Positions 7,398-18,073 are shown, numbered from the stretch's first letter. The stretch is DNA of 48,738 bases from Pantoea sp. 18069 (GCF_902706035.1 NZ_CACSJA010000037.1:1-48738); one strand, 5' to 3'. Program-made: numbers and translations. The notes: generated by a model not told the origin, from the sequence alone.

Positions 7398-9179
7398 TCA
7401 GCCTTCGTCGCGCAGCCAGGTGACCGCGCCCGAGTGCGTGACCGCGCCCTGGTGGGCGGGCCGCACCGTCAGCGCGTATTTTTCCAGCAAGCCGCCCCAA
7501 CGCACTCCCGTGTTTACGCGAGCATGGTGCGCATGTTCCTGCAGACGCAGTGCGAGTTCGGGCGCCGAAAGCTCCACCGTGATCGAGCGGGCCAGCGGGC
7601 GCGCGTCGATGCAGACCATGTCGCCATCGCGCAGCACGGCGATAGGGCCGTTGTCGGCGGCCTCGGGGCCGGCGTAGCCAATGCACAGGCCGCGCGTCGC
7701 GCCCGAGAAGCGCCCGTCGGTCAGCAGCGCGACCTTGTCGCCCATGCCCTGGCCATAGAGCAAGGCGGTGATGCCCAGCATTTCGCGCATGCCGGGGCTG
7801 CCTTTGGGGCCTTCGTTGCGGATCACGATCACATCGCCCGCGGCATAGCGCATGGCCTGCACCGCAGCCTGGGCCGCTTCCTCCGACTCGAACACGCGCG
7901 CCGGGCCGCGGTGCGTCAGCGTGCCCAGCCCCGCGGTCTTGAGCAGCGCGCCATCGGGGCACAGATTGCCCTTGAGCACGGCCAGGCCGCCGTCGCGCGA
8001 AATCGGCTTGTCGATGGCACGCACCACCTGGCCGTCGGGCGGCAAGGCCGAGGCGAGCTCCTCGGCCAGCGTGCGCCCGGTGAAGGTCAGCGCCTCGCCA
8101 TGCAGCAGGCCCTGGTCGAGCAGGCTGCGCAGGATCACGCCCGCGCCGCCGATGTAGTGCACGTCGCGCGCGAGATAGCGCCCGCCGGGCCGCAGATCGG
8201 CGATCAAGGGCGTGCGCGCGAAGATTTCGGCGACATCGTCGAGGTGAAAGCGTATGCCGGCTTCGTGCGCGATCGCCGGCAGATGCAGCGCGGCATTGGT
8301 CGAGCCGCCGGTGGCGCTGACCACGGCGCAGGCGTTTTCCAGCGCCTGGCGCGTGACGATGTCGCGCGGCAACGGGCCCCGGCCTTCTGCGCTGGCCCAG
8401 ACCGCGCGCATCAGCGTCCTGGCCGCGCGGCGCATCAGCGGCGCGCGTTCGCTGAACACCGCGGGCACCATGCTCGAACCTATGGGCGCGAGGCCCAGCG
8501 CCTCGCTGACCATGCCCATGGTGTTGGCCGTGAACTGTCCGGCGCAGGCGCCGGCCGTGGGCAGGCAGCTGCGGCTGATCTGCGCGAGATCCTGCTGCGT
8601 GGCCGTGCCGGCCAGCACCTGGCCAATGGTTTCATAGGTGTCGACGACATTGAGGTCGCGGCCGTCGGGCCCCGGCGCCTGGCCCGGCAGCGCCGAGCCG
8701 CCGTGCACGAACACGCTGGGCACATTGCAGCGCAGCATGCCCATCATCAGGCCGGGCAGGTTCTTGTCGCAGGCGCCAATCGCAAAGATACCGTCCCACT
8801 GGTGGCCGCGCACCGAGGCCTCGACGCTGTCGGCGATCAGTTCGCGCGAGATCAGCGAGAAGCGCATGCCCGAATGCGCCATCGTCAGCCCGTCGCTCAC
8901 GGACACCACCGGGCATTCGTGCGGCATGCCGCCGCCCGCGTAGATGCCGGTCTTCGCATGCTGGGCCTGGTCGCGCAGGTTCAGATTGCAGGGGCTCATC
9001 TCGCCGCCGGTATGGAACACGCCGATGTGCGGGCGCTCGATGTCCTCGTCGTCCTGGCCCAGCGCATGCAGGAAGCTGCGCGTCGTGGCGCGCACCGTGC
9101 CCTGGCGGATGATGGCGGAACGAAAGCCGGGGCCGGCGGGCGCGGCATCTTCCGGCGCGCTGTCGAGGGGGTTTGTCAT
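7398..9179 (-). CDS. IlvD/Edd-family dehydratase
   Basis: The 593-residue product matches the dihydroxy-acid dehydratase/6-phosphogluconate dehydratase family. Three cysteines that can hold an iron-sulfur cluster are present: Cys64 (EMSPCNLNLRD), Cys137 (GACDKNLPGLMMGM) and Cys212 (AGACAGQFTANTM). The lysine following Cys137 (Lys139) is the usual metal-carbamate site. The C-terminal motifs EGPKGSPGMREML and DGRFSGATRG are intact. Because a Bug receptor gene follows and no other ilv gene is near, this copy more likely dehydrates a sugar acid or similar hydroxy acid than serves valine synthesis. The ATG at 9179 starts the conserved region; the frame extends 19 codons further without recognisable sequence. 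Confidence 0.85.
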   Translation of the reverse strand: MTNPLDSAPEDAAPAGPGFRSAIIRQGTVRATTRSFLHALGQDDEDIERPHIGVFHTGGEMSPCNLNLRDQAQHAKTGIYAGGGMPHECPVVSVSDGLTMAHSGMRFSLISRELIADSVEASVRGHQWDGIFAIGACDKNLPGLMMGMLRCNVPSVFVHGGSALPGQAPGPDGRDLNVVDTYETIGQVLAGTATQQDLAQISRSCLPTAGACAGQFTANTMGMVSEALGLAPIGSSMVPAVFSERAPLMRRAARTLMRAVWASAEGRGPLPRDIVTRQALENACAVVSATGGSTNAALHLPAIAHEAGIRFHLDDVAEIFARTPLIADLRPGGRYLARDVHYIGGAGVILRSLLDQGLLHGEALTFTGRTLAEELASALPPDGQVVRAIDKPISRDGGLAVLKGNLCPDGALLKTAGLGTLTHRGPARVFESEEAAQAAVQAMRYAAGDVIVIRNEGPKGSPGMREMLGITALLYGQGMGDKVALLTDGRFSGATRGLCIGYAGPEAADNGPIAVLRDGDMVCIDARPLARSITVELSAPELALRLQEHAHHARVNTGVRWGGLLEKYALTVRPAHQGAVTHSGAVTWLRDEG

Positions 9180-9281
9180 GATGCTATGCGGACTGAACGT
9201 GGGTTCGCACACCATAACCAAACACCGCGCCGGCACGAAGGCGCGGCCGCCCGGACCGTCACCCTGGCGACAGCGCCCTGG

Positions 9282-10733
<1,452 letters not shown>

Positions 10734-10939
10734 AAGGCCTCAAGGACAACGGTGCCGGCAGCGCTTTGCACCGTGCCGTAACCTGCCCATTACTATGCGC
10801 CGCAAGCGCTTAGGACAAAAGCAGCAGATCGGAGGATTTGGGCCGTATCAGCTGGTTTCTTGATCCAGGTCACCTTTTCGGTCCGGCCCCAGCCGACGCG
10901 CTGCATGCTTCGTGCCCTGCATGGTGTCGCGCGCAGCCC

Positions 10940-12442
10940 TCAGCCCCTTTTCGCCACGGCCTTGCGAATGCAGCGCGCAACGACCTGCCAAGGTGCGAGC
11001 ATTTCCTCCTGCGGGACGCTGGCGAAGGCCAGCATCAGCCCCGGGCTGGGATTGCGGCCGAAGTAGTAGTTCGACAACGGGCGGGCGATCACGCCCTGGG
11101 CCGCCGCATCGGCGGCAATCGCCACATCGTCGGTGCCGGGCGGCAGGGACAGCACGAGATGCAGCCCGGCATTGCTGTCGTATTCGTGGACCCAGCCTGG
11201 CCCCAGCGATTGCTCGACCAGCTTGATGAGATAGGCGCGTCGGGCCGCATAGATCAGGCGCATGCGGCGGATATGGGCCGCGTACAGCCCGCTGTCCATG
11301 AACTCGGCCAGCGCGGCCTGCTGCAGCATGTGCCCACCTCGGTAGAGCTCCGATTGCGCGGTGCGAAACGCCGCGGCAAACGGCGCCGGCACGACCATGT
11401 ATGCCATGCGCAAGCCCGGATAGAGCGTCTTGCTGAACGTGCCCACATAGATCACCGGAGCGCCAGGCAAAAGGCCCTGCAAGGAGGCCACCGGATGGCC
11501 CGCGAAGCGGAATTCGCTGTCGTAATCGTCTTCGACCACCCAGGTCCCATGGCGTGCGGCATAGCCCAGCAGATCCAGCCGGCGCGACAGGCTCATGACC
11601 GGCCCCAGCGGGTACTGGTGCGAGGGGGTGACAAAGGCAAAGCGCGGCGGCTTGCCGCAAGCATTGACCGGAAACCGCATGCCCTCAGCATCCACCGGCA
11701 TGGGCTTGAGCCGGATGCCGTTGATTTCCAGGATGCTGCGCGTTCCCCAGTACCCCGGCTCCTCGACCCAGGCATGGTCCCCCGCATCGCCCAATACCCG
11801 CGTGATGAGGTCTATGGCCTGGTGCACCCCTTCCGTCACGACAATCTGGCCGGGCTCGCAGACGACGGAGCGCGCCTGGCGCAGATAGACCGCCAGGCTC
11901 TGGTGCAGCTTGGGATAGCCGCCGTTGGTCGCGTAGCTGAGCGTCGCGGGCGGCAGCTCCCGGCTCAGGCGTGCCGTGATCTGCGCCAGCTTCGCATGCG
12001 GCACCTTGGTGACGTCGGGAACACCGGGCAAAAAGGCGCCCCACTGCGTGGCCTGGGCCTGGGCATTCATGACGACCTTGCGCCCGCGCGCGGAGAGGCG
12101 CCCGGTCACGGCCTTGCCGGGCAGCGCAACGGCCGGATGGCTGGGCTTTGCGGGCGCCAGGTCGGGGAGGCGGTCCGCCACATAGGTGCCACTGCCCGTC
12201 AGTCCCTTGGTATACCCCTCGGCAATGAGCTGCTCATAGGCATGCATGACGGTGTTGCGAGAAATCCCGGCCTCCAGGGCCAGGTCCCGCGTGGGCGGCA
12301 AGCGCGTCGCGGCGGGCAGGCTGGCGTCGTGGATGGCATCGCGCAGGCATTCATAGAGCAGTCTGTTGACCGGCATGGATGGCTTTTCGCGGCGCAATTG
12401 CGCCAGCCGGGGGGCGATCAGGTCTGGGCTGATGGACTTCAA
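10940..12442 (-). CDS. MocR/GabR-type regulator (GntR domain fused to aminotransferase fold)
   Basis: The 500-residue product has a GntR winged helix at about residues 25-90 (LPPTRDLALEAGISRNTVMHAYEQL) and, after a linker, a fold-type I aminotransferase-like domain. The PLP lysine is Lys338 in YVGTFSKTLYPGLR; the cofactor-binding VVEDDYDSEF motif is also present. Such proteins sense PLP plus an amine. The gene is divergent from gabT-gabD with a 93-base spacer, so it is the likely GABA-responsive activator of those genes, as GabR is in Bacillus. The ATG at 12442 was chosen because the conserved N-terminus starts there. Confidence 0.88.
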   Translation of the reverse strand: MKSISPDLIAPRLAQLRREKPSMPVNRLLYECLRDAIHDASLPAATRLPPTRDLALEAGISRNTVMHAYEQLIAEGYTKGLTGSGTYVADRLPDLAPAKPSHPAVALPGKAVTGRLSARGRKVVMNAQAQATQWGAFLPGVPDVTKVPHAKLAQITARLSRELPPATLSYATNGGYPKLHQSLAVYLRQARSVVCEPGQIVVTEGVHQAIDLITRVLGDAGDHAWVEEPGYWGTRSILEINGIRLKPMPVDAEGMRFPVNACGKPPRFAFVTPSHQYPLGPVMSLSRRLDLLGYAARHGTWVVEDDYDSEFRFAGHPVASLQGLLPGAPVIYVGTFSKTLYPGLRMAYMVVPAPFAAAFRTAQSELYRGGHMLQQAALAEFMDSGLYAAHIRRMRLIYAARRAYLIKLVEQSLGPGWVHEYDSNAGLHLVLSLPPGTDDVAIAADAAAQGVIARPLSNYYFGRNPSPGLMLAFASVPQEEMLAPWQVVARCIRKAVAKRG

Positions 12443-12474
12443 TTGGCACCATCCATTTTGGTCAAAGTGGCGCT

Positions 12475-12504
12475 GGATTATAGGACCGATTATCTATGTA
12501 ATCC
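12475..12504. promoter_or_regulatory. candidate MocR operator between the regulator and gabT
   Basis: Two direct copies of GATTAT start at 12476 and 12488. The outer ends GGATTA (12475-12480) and TAATCC (12499-12504) form an inverted pair. Spaced direct repeats are typical of GabR/MocR operators. The site ends 31 bases before the gabT start codon. No footprint evidence is available from sequence alone. Confidence 0.45.
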
Positions 12505-12535
12505 TTTCATCAACCACCCGCTACCGAGGTCTTCC

Positions 12536-13825
12536 ATGAACAACCAGCAGATCAACCAGCGCCGCCTGGATGCCACCCCGCGTGGCGTCGGCGTCATGTG
12601 CAATTTCTACGCGGATCGCGCCGAGAACGCGACCATCTGGGACGTGGAGGGCAAGCAATACACCGACTTCGCCGCCGGCATCGCCGTGGTCAATACCGGC
12701 CACCGCCACCCCAGGATCGTCGCGGCCATCCAGGCCCAGCTGGAGCGTTTCACGCACACGGCTTTCCAGATCGTCCCCTATGAAAGCGCGGTGGCACTGG
12801 CCGAGCGCATCAACGCCCTGGTCCCTATTGACGGCGCCAAGAAGACCGCCTTCTTCACGACCGGCGCCGAGGCGGTCGAGAACGCCATCAAGATCGCCCG
12901 TGTCAGCACCGGCCGCCCCGGCGTCATCGCCTTCGGCGGAGGCTTCCACGGCCGCACGATGATGGGCCTGGCGCTGACCGGCAAGGTGCAGCCCTACAAG
13001 GCAGGTTTCGGCCCGTTCCCGGGCGAGGTCTATCACCTGCCATTCCCGGCGCCCCTGCGCGGCGTGTCCGTGCAGGACAGCCTGGACGCGCTCGAGCAGC
13101 TCTTCAAATGCGACATAGAACCCGGCCGTGTGGCCGCCATCATCGTCGAGCCGGTGCAGGGGGAAGGCGGCTTCAACGTGGCCGATGCGGGCCTTTTCGC
13201 CGGCCTGCGCCAGGTCTGCGACCAGCATGGCATCCTGCTGATCGCGGATGAAGTGCAGACCGGCTTTGGCCGCACGGGAAAGCTGTTCGCGATGCAGCAC
13301 TACGCGGTGCAGCCCGACATCATGACCATGGCGAAGAGCCTGGCGGGTGGCATGCCGCTGTCGGCGGTCTGCGGCCGCGCCGAAGTGATGGACGCCGCCA
13401 ACCCCGGCGGCCTGGGCGGCACCTATGCGGGCAACCCGCTGGCCGTCGCATCGGCCCATGCGGTGCTCGATGTCATCGAGCAGGAGCAGCTGCTGGCGCG
13501 CGCCGTGACGCTGGGCGCGCGCCTGGAAGAATTCCTCACCGGCTTGCGCGAGCGCATTCCCGCCATTGCCGAAGTGCGCGGGCTGGGCTCCATGATCGCC
13601 ATGGAGTGCGTCGATCCCCGGACGCAGGCACCGGACAGCGCGCTGGTGGCACGCATCCAGAAGGAGGCGCTGCAGCGCGGCCTGCTGCTGCTGAGCTGCG
13701 GCCAGTACGGCAACGTGATCCGTTTCCTCTATCCGCTCACCATCCCCTACGACCAATTCGAGGCAGCGCTGGAGACGCTAGGCGAGGCAGTGTCCGCCGC
13801 GGCGGATGTGGCGGTTGCAGCGTAA
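12536..13825 (+). CDS. gabT: 4-aminobutyrate aminotransferase
   Basis: The 429-residue product is a class III PLP aminotransferase. Asp238 (LIADEVQTGFGRTG) and the PLP lysine Lys267 (MTMAKSLAGGMPLS) are intact, as are the TTGAEAVENAIKIAR and VEPVQGEGGF motifs. It should transfer the amino group of GABA to 2-oxoglutarate, giving succinate semialdehyde. The frame is open far upstream, but the ATG at 12536 starts the family N-terminus and follows the divergent operator region. The next gene, gabD, begins 12 bases after the stop, which makes a two-gene operon. Confidence 0.92.
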   Translation: MNNQQINQRRLDATPRGVGVMCNFYADRAENATIWDVEGKQYTDFAAGIAVVNTGHRHPRIVAAIQAQLERFTHTAFQIVPYESAVALAERINALVPIDGAKKTAFFTTGAEAVENAIKIARVSTGRPGVIAFGGGFHGRTMMGLALTGKVQPYKAGFGPFPGEVYHLPFPAPLRGVSVQDSLDALEQLFKCDIEPGRVAAIIVEPVQGEGGFNVADAGLFAGLRQVCDQHGILLIADEVQTGFGRTGKLFAMQHYAVQPDIMTMAKSLAGGMPLSAVCGRAEVMDAANPGGLGGTYAGNPLAVASAHAVLDVIEQEQLLARAVTLGARLEEFLTGLRERIPAIAEVRGLGSMIAMECVDPRTQAPDSALVARIQKEALQRGLLLLSCGQYGNVIRFLYPLTIPYDQFEAALETLGEAVSAAADVAVAA

Positions 13826-13837
13826 GGAGACACCCCA

Positions 13838-15316
13838 ATGGACATGAAGACCTCCCCCCTGGCCTTGCTCAATGACCCCAGCCTGCTCAAGACCGATGCG
13901 CTGATCGACGGCCGCTGGATCCAGGGCGACACGCGTTTCGACGTCAACGACCCCGCCACCGGGCTCAAGCTCGCCGATGTACCCAACCTGGGTGCCGCCG
14001 AGGCGCAGCGCGCCCTCGACGCAGCGAACACCGCCTGGCCCGCCTGGCGCACCAAGACGGCGAAGCAGCGCCATGCCATTCTCCTCAAGTGGTATGAACT
14101 GCTGATGGCCCACAGCGACGACCTCGCGCGCATCATGACAGCCGAACAGGGCAAGCCATTCGCCGAAGCCAAAGGCGAGGTCAGCTACGGCGCGAGCTTC
14201 GTCGAATGGTTTGCCGAGGAAGCCAAGCGCGTCAACGGCGAGACACTGCCGCAGTTCGACAACACCCGGCGCCTGATGGTGCTCAAGCAGCCCATAGGCG
14301 TATGCGCGGCGATCACGCCCTGGAACTTCCCGCTGGCCATGATCACGCGCAAGGTCGCCCCGGCGCTGGCCGCGGGCTGTCCGGTGGTCATCAAGCCCGC
14401 CGAGCTGACCCCGCTCACGGCACTGGCCGCGGCGGAGCTTGCGGTGCGCGCCGGCATTCCCGCGGGCGTGCTGAACGTGGTGACGGCCGACAGCGCCAGC
14501 AGCATCGCCGTGGGCAAGCTGTTCTGTGCCAGCGACATCGTTCGCCATCTGAGCTTCACCGGCTCCACCGAAGTGGGCCGCATCCTGATGGCGCAAAGCG
14601 CTCCCAGCATCAAGAAGCTGGGCCTGGAGCTGGGGGGCAATGCGCCCTTCATCGTCTTCGATGACGCCGACATCGACTCCGCGGTGGAAGGCGCCATGGC
14701 CAGCAAATACCGCAACGCCGGGCAGACCTGCGTCTGCGCCAACCGGCTCTATGTGCAAGATGGCGTGTATGAGCAGTTCGTGCAGAAGTTCGCGGCCAAG
14801 GTGCAGGCCTTGAAGGTCGGCAATGGTTTCGAGGACGGCGTGGTGCAGGGCCCGCTGATCGAGCCGGCGGCGGTCGTCAAGGTCCAGCGGCATCTCGATG
14901 ATGCGCTGGCCAAGGGCGCGCGCGTGGTGGCGGGCGGGGCCAGGCTCGAGGGCCAGTTCTTCCAGCCCACCGTGGTGGCCGATGCCACGGCCGACATGCT
15001 GTGCGCGCGCGAAGAGACCTTTGGCCCCTTTGCCCCGGTGTTTCGCTTCCAGACCGAGCAGGAAGCCATAGATGCGGCCAACAACACGGAGTTCGGCCTG
15101 GCCAGCTACTTCTACAGCCGCGACGTGGGGCGCATCTTCCGCGTTGCCGAAGCGCTGGAGTACGGGATGGTGGGCATCAATGCCGGCGTGATCGCCTCCG
15201 AGCATGTGCCCTTTGGCGGGGTGAAGCAATCGGGCCTGGGCCGCGAAGGGTCGCACCACGGCATCGATGATTACCTGGAGCTGAAATACCTCTGCCTGGG
15301 CGACATCAACCAGTAA
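13838..15316 (+). CDS. gabD: succinate-semialdehyde dehydrogenase
   Basis: The 492-residue product is an aldehyde dehydrogenase of the GabD type. It shows the oxyanion asparagine Asn163 (TPWNFPLAMITRK), the general base Glu264 (LELGGNAPFIVF) and the catalytic Cys298 (NAGQTCVCANR). An AAGGAG ribosome binding site lies between the gabT stop and this start. It oxidises succinate semialdehyde to succinate, which feeds the TCA genes encoded later in the window. Confidence 0.93.
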   Translation: MDMKTSPLALLNDPSLLKTDALIDGRWIQGDTRFDVNDPATGLKLADVPNLGAAEAQRALDAANTAWPAWRTKTAKQRHAILLKWYELLMAHSDDLARIMTAEQGKPFAEAKGEVSYGASFVEWFAEEAKRVNGETLPQFDNTRRLMVLKQPIGVCAAITPWNFPLAMITRKVAPALAAGCPVVIKPAELTPLTALAAAELAVRAGIPAGVLNVVTADSASSIAVGKLFCASDIVRHLSFTGSTEVGRILMAQSAPSIKKLGLELGGNAPFIVFDDADIDSAVEGAMASKYRNAGQTCVCANRLYVQDGVYEQFVQKFAAKVQALKVGNGFEDGVVQGPLIEPAAVVKVQRHLDDALAKGARVVAGGARLEGQFFQPTVVADATADMLCAREETFGPFAPVFRFQTEQEAIDAANNTEFGLASYFYSRDVGRIFRVAEALEYGMVGINAGVIASEHVPFGGVKQSGLGREGSHHGIDDYLELKYLCLGDINQ

Positions 15317-15324
15317 GGCGCAAA

Positions 15325-15348
15325 GCCCGGGCCGGTGCGGCCCGGCTA
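15325..15348. terminator. GC-rich hairpin between convergent genes
   Basis: AGCCCGGGCCG and CGGCCCGGCT can pair around GTG, with one bulged base. The hairpin sits between the gabD stop (15316) and the convergent regulator stop (15346). There is no strong T-run, so this is a possible bidirectional terminator only. Confidence 0.4.
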
Positions 15349-16026
15349 TGCCACGCCGTGGGCGGCGCGCATGGCGCGGGTGATTCCGTCTGCCGTGCGT
15401 CGCACATGCGCCCGCATCTCCTGCTCGATGCGTTCCGGGTCCCCCGACTGCAGCACGGCCAGCAGTTGCTCGTGGGCTTCCTGCACCGCGCAGGACCCGG
15501 GATCGTTCTCTAGCCATATGCGCATCAACGGCTCGATCACCGAATGCAATGCCGAGATCTGCTGCATGAGCCGCGGTGCGGCGCTGATCTCGCACAGACG
15601 CTCATGGAACTGCCTGTGCACCGTGATCCACTGCGAGAGGTCGTTGCCGCATCGCTGCATGCTGGCAAGAAGGTCCTGCAGGTCGGCGATGTCGCGCGGC
15701 GTGCAGCGGCGCGCGGCCATGGCGGCCGCAAGGCCTTCGAGCACGGCCCGCATCTCGAACACCTCCATGACCTCGCTTTGCGAGAGCTCGCGCACGATGG
15801 CTCCCCGATTGGGCGGCATCACCAGCAGGCCTTCGGAAGCGAGGCGGCGCAAGGCCTCGCGCACCGGCATGCGGCTCATGCCGATGGCGTTGGCGACCTC
15901 ATCCGCGACCAGCCGTTCGCCGGGTTTCATGTGCCCCATTCGAATGGCATGGGAAAGATGGTGATAGGCCTGCTCGTGGGCACTCGTGGCCGAGCCATCG
16001 AGCGGCTGCGAAGCTAAGAAGTTCAT
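15346..16026 (-). CDS. GntR-family regulator, FadR/FCD type (first copy)
   Basis: The 226-residue product has an N-terminal winged helix at about residues 15-85 (GERLVADEVANAIGMSRMPVREALRRLASEGL) and a helical FCD ligand-binding domain after residue 90. The FCD motif QFHERLCEIS supplies a likely metal-binding histidine. FCD proteins usually bind small carboxylates. The gene is divergent from the gamma-glutamyltransferase-like gene across a 445-base region containing a palindromic site. Its closest relative in the window is the regulator at 18143-18820: both share the segments GMRALRREAL-like helix positions, PNRGA, MRAVLEGLAA and QFHER, so they look like duplicates. Confidence 0.88.
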   Translation of the reverse strand: MNFLASQPLDGSATSAHEQAYHHLSHAIRMGHMKPGERLVADEVANAIGMSRMPVREALRRLASEGLLVMPPNRGAIVRELSQSEVMEVFEMRAVLEGLAAAMAARRCTPRDIADLQDLLASMQRCGNDLSQWITVHRQFHERLCEISAAPRLMQQISALHSVIEPLMRIWLENDPGSCAVQEAHEQLLAVLQSGDPERIEQEMRAHVRRTADGITRAMRAAHGVA

Positions 16027-16160
16027 TATTGGTCCTCAGGAGCCTCGCCCCCGCTTCGATTCTAAGAGTGCGCGCACCTTTCGACCTTCATGCCCAAGCC
16101 CTGCGGCCAAGACCTTGGGCGGCTGCGCAGCAAAAGCTGCACACCCATTCTGCCCAAACG

Positions 16161-16190
16161 TTGACACAAGCCTTGCATCCCGCACAAAAT
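16161..16190 (+). promoter_or_regulatory. candidate promoter for the gamma-glutamyltransferase unit
   Basis: A consensus -35 TTGACA (16161-16166) is separated by 18 bases from CAAAAT (16185-16190), a four-of-six match to the -10 consensus. The predicted start near 16197 falls inside the palindromic site at 16195-16228, a position suited to repression. The remainder of 16027-16309 shows no gene. Confidence 0.45.
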
Positions 16191-16194
16191 CTCA

Positions 16195-16228
16195 GATTGG
16201 ATACAAAGATACAGGGATATTTCCAATC
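16195..16228. promoter_or_regulatory. candidate operator of the FCD regulator, site 1
   Basis: GATTGGA (16195-16201) and TCCAATC (16222-16228) are exact inverted arms. The core TTGGATACAA (16197-16206) recurs exactly at 19001-19010, in front of the target of the second FCD regulator. TTGnnnnCAA-like cores are typical of FCD-family operators. Confidence 0.55.
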
Positions 16229-16309
16229 CTATAATTCCGCTGCGGGCTTAGGCTCTCGGTCGACCCGCTCGCTGCGGCAGACGCAACCCGTCCACCTTTC
16301 GAGGTCTTC

Positions 16310-16447
16310 ATGAACATTGCCTTCAGTCGAATCGCCATCGGCCCCGCCATCTCCTGCTGCACGGCAGCGGGTGCCTGCGCGCAACCCCGGGCCGGCGGCA
16401 TCGAGGGAGCCCTGGACGACACCCTTTCATTGGCAAGAACAGCCTGA
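16310..16447 (+). CDS. 45-codon small ORF upstream of the gamma-glutamyltransferase gene
   Basis: An ATG with GAGG six bases upstream opens 45 codons, beginning MNIAFSRIAIGPAISCC and ending in LARTA before TGA. The first 25 residues resemble a signal peptide ending near AQ. The reading ends 24 bases before the next start. It may be a small exported protein, a leader peptide, or the leftover 5' end of a lost receptor gene, whose signal peptides look similar. I do not recognise it. Confidence 0.3.
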   Translation: MNIAFSRIAIGPAISCCTAAGACAQPRAGGIEGALDDTLSLARTA

Positions 16448-16471
16448 TCAACGCAAGAAAGAAACACAGTT

Positions 16472-18073
16472 ATGCGCGATTTCCAGAAGCCCGGTCGATC
16501 CGTCGTCATGTCCACCCATGGCATGGCCGCCACCTCCCACCCCGCGGCAACCCAGGCCGCCGTTCGCATCCTCGAAGCCGGCGGAACCGCCATGGATGCC
16601 GCCGTCGCCGCCTGTGCGGTGCAGTGTGTCGTCGAGCCGGGCTCGACCGGCATAGGCGGGGACTGCTTTGCGCTGTACAGCGAAAAGGGCACCGACAACA
16701 TCACTGCCTACAACGGCGCGGGCTGGGCGCCCCAGGCCACCTCCATCGACGCCTTGCTGGCTGCCGGCGAGAAAAAGCAGTTGCCCCGCCAGTCGCCGCA
16801 TGTGGTCACGGTGCCAGGGGCCGTGGACGCCTGGTTTGCGCTGACGGAAAAATTCGGCCGCCTGCCCATGGGCCGCCTGCTGGAAGACGCGATCCGCTTC
16901 GCCGAGCAAGGCTATGCCGTGGCACCGCGTTCGGGCACCGACTGGGCCGCGCAGACGCAGTTGCTCGCCGCCACGACCGCGCGCGACATCATGCTGGTCG
17001 ATGGTCGGGCCCCCGCGATCGGCTCGGTCCACCGCCAGCCGCAGCTCGGCGCCACTTTCCGCACCATTGCCGAAAAAGGCCGCGCGGGCTTCTACGAGGG
17101 CGAGGTCGCCGAAGACATCGTGTCGTACCTGCGCAGCCTGGGCGGCGTGCATACCCTGGAGGACTTCGCCACCTACCGCGGCGAGTTCGTGCAACCGGTC
17201 AAGAGTGCGTTCCGCGACTACGTGGTCCACGAATGCCCGCCGCCCGGCCAGGGCATCATCGCCTTGCTGCTGCTGAACATCCTGCAGGGCCTGGAACCGG
17301 GCCTGGACCCGCTCTCGCCCGAACGTCTCAAGGCCGAGATCGACGCCACGCGCATGGCCTACAAAATGCGCGACGCCTTGCTCGCGGATCCGCGCTTCGC
17401 GAATGTCGACGTCGACTATCTGCTGTCGCAGGAGCTGGCCAGCCAGCTGCGTTCAGGCGAGTTTCCGGCCCAGTTCGAGACCTCGGCGACCAACGCCGCG
17501 GCCGAGCACAAGGACACGGTGTATATCTCGGTGGTCGACAAGGACCGCAACTGCGCCAGCTTCATCAACTCGATCTTCCATCCGTTCGGCTCCGGCCTGA
17601 TGGCGCCCAAGTCCGGCGTGCTGCTGCACAACCGCGGCCAGAGCTTCGAGCTCACCAAGGGCCACCCCAACTGCATAGGCCCGGGCAAGCGGCCCCTGCA
17701 CACCATCATCCCCGGCATGGCCACGAAGAACGGCAAGGTGGAACTGGTGTTTGGCGTGATGGGCGGCCACTACCAGGCCATGGGCCACGCCCACTTCCTG
17801 TCCAAGGTCATCGACTACGGCTGCGACGTGCAGGCGGCCAGCGATCTGCCACGCCTGTTCCCCGTTCCAGGCACCGACACCGTGGAGTTTGAAAGCACGC
17901 TCCCGCAAGATGTCAAGGAAGCGCTGGAGCAGCAGGGCTACAAGCTCGTGGCCCCCGTCCATTCGGCCATTGGCGGCGCCCAGGCCATCAAGGTGGACTG
18001 GGAGAATGGCGTGCTGCAAGGTGCGTCTGACCACCGCAAGGATGGTTGCGCCATGGGCGTGAACCTCGCCTGA
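16472..18073 (+). CDS. gamma-glutamyltransferase-family protein, cytoplasmic type
   Basis: The 533-residue product has the Ntn-hydrolase layout of gamma-glutamyltransferases. The large-subunit motifs are EAGGTAMDAAVAACAV and GSTGIGGDCFALY. The predicted autoprocessing and nucleophile threonine is Thr349 in KDTVYISVVDKD. No signal peptide is visible (MRDFQKPGRS), so it should act in the cytoplasm, unlike the periplasmic Ggt of E. coli. Such paralogues hydrolyse or transfer gamma-glutamyl groups of varied metabolites. The divergent FCD regulator and the nearby gabT-gabD genes suggest a role with a gamma-glutamyl amine or acid. This link is an inference. Confidence 0.85.
   Translation: MRDFQKPGRSVVMSTHGMAATSHPAATQAAVRILEAGGTAMDAAVAACAVQCVVEPGSTGIGGDCFALYSEKGTDNITAYNGAGWAPQATSIDALLAAGEKKQLPRQSPHVVTVPGAVDAWFALTEKFGRLPMGRLLEDAIRFAEQGYAVAPRSGTDWAAQTQLLAATTARDIMLVDGRAPAIGSVHRQPQLGATFRTIAEKGRAGFYEGEVAEDIVSYLRSLGGVHTLEDFATYRGEFVQPVKSAFRDYVVHECPPPGQGIIALLLLNILQGLEPGLDPLSPERLKAEIDATRMAYKMRDALLADPRFANVDVDYLLSQELASQLRSGEFPAQFETSATNAAAEHKDTVYISVVDKDRNCASFINSIFHPFGSGLMAPKSGVLLHNRGQSFELTKGHPNCIGPGKRPLHTIIPGMATKNGKVELVFGVMGGHYQAMGHAHFLSKVIDYGCDVQAASDLPRLFPVPGTDTVEFESTLPQDVKEALEQQGYKLVAPVHSAIGGAQAIKVDWENGVLQGASDHRKDGCAMGVNLA

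Noticed and set aside
10858..10873. TTGATCCAGGTCA as an FNR box for ccoG.
   Set aside because: Only the left half fits TTGATnnnnATCAA, and the site lies about 125 bases upstream of ccoG next to the MocR gene end.
10838..12535. Upstream extension of the gabT frame.
   Set aside because: It is the antisense of the MocR regulator; the family N-terminus starts at the ATG at 12536.
13778..15595. Large minus-strand frame opposite gabD.
   Set aside because: Antisense to a complete aldehyde dehydrogenase; it also runs through the FCD regulator's coding region.
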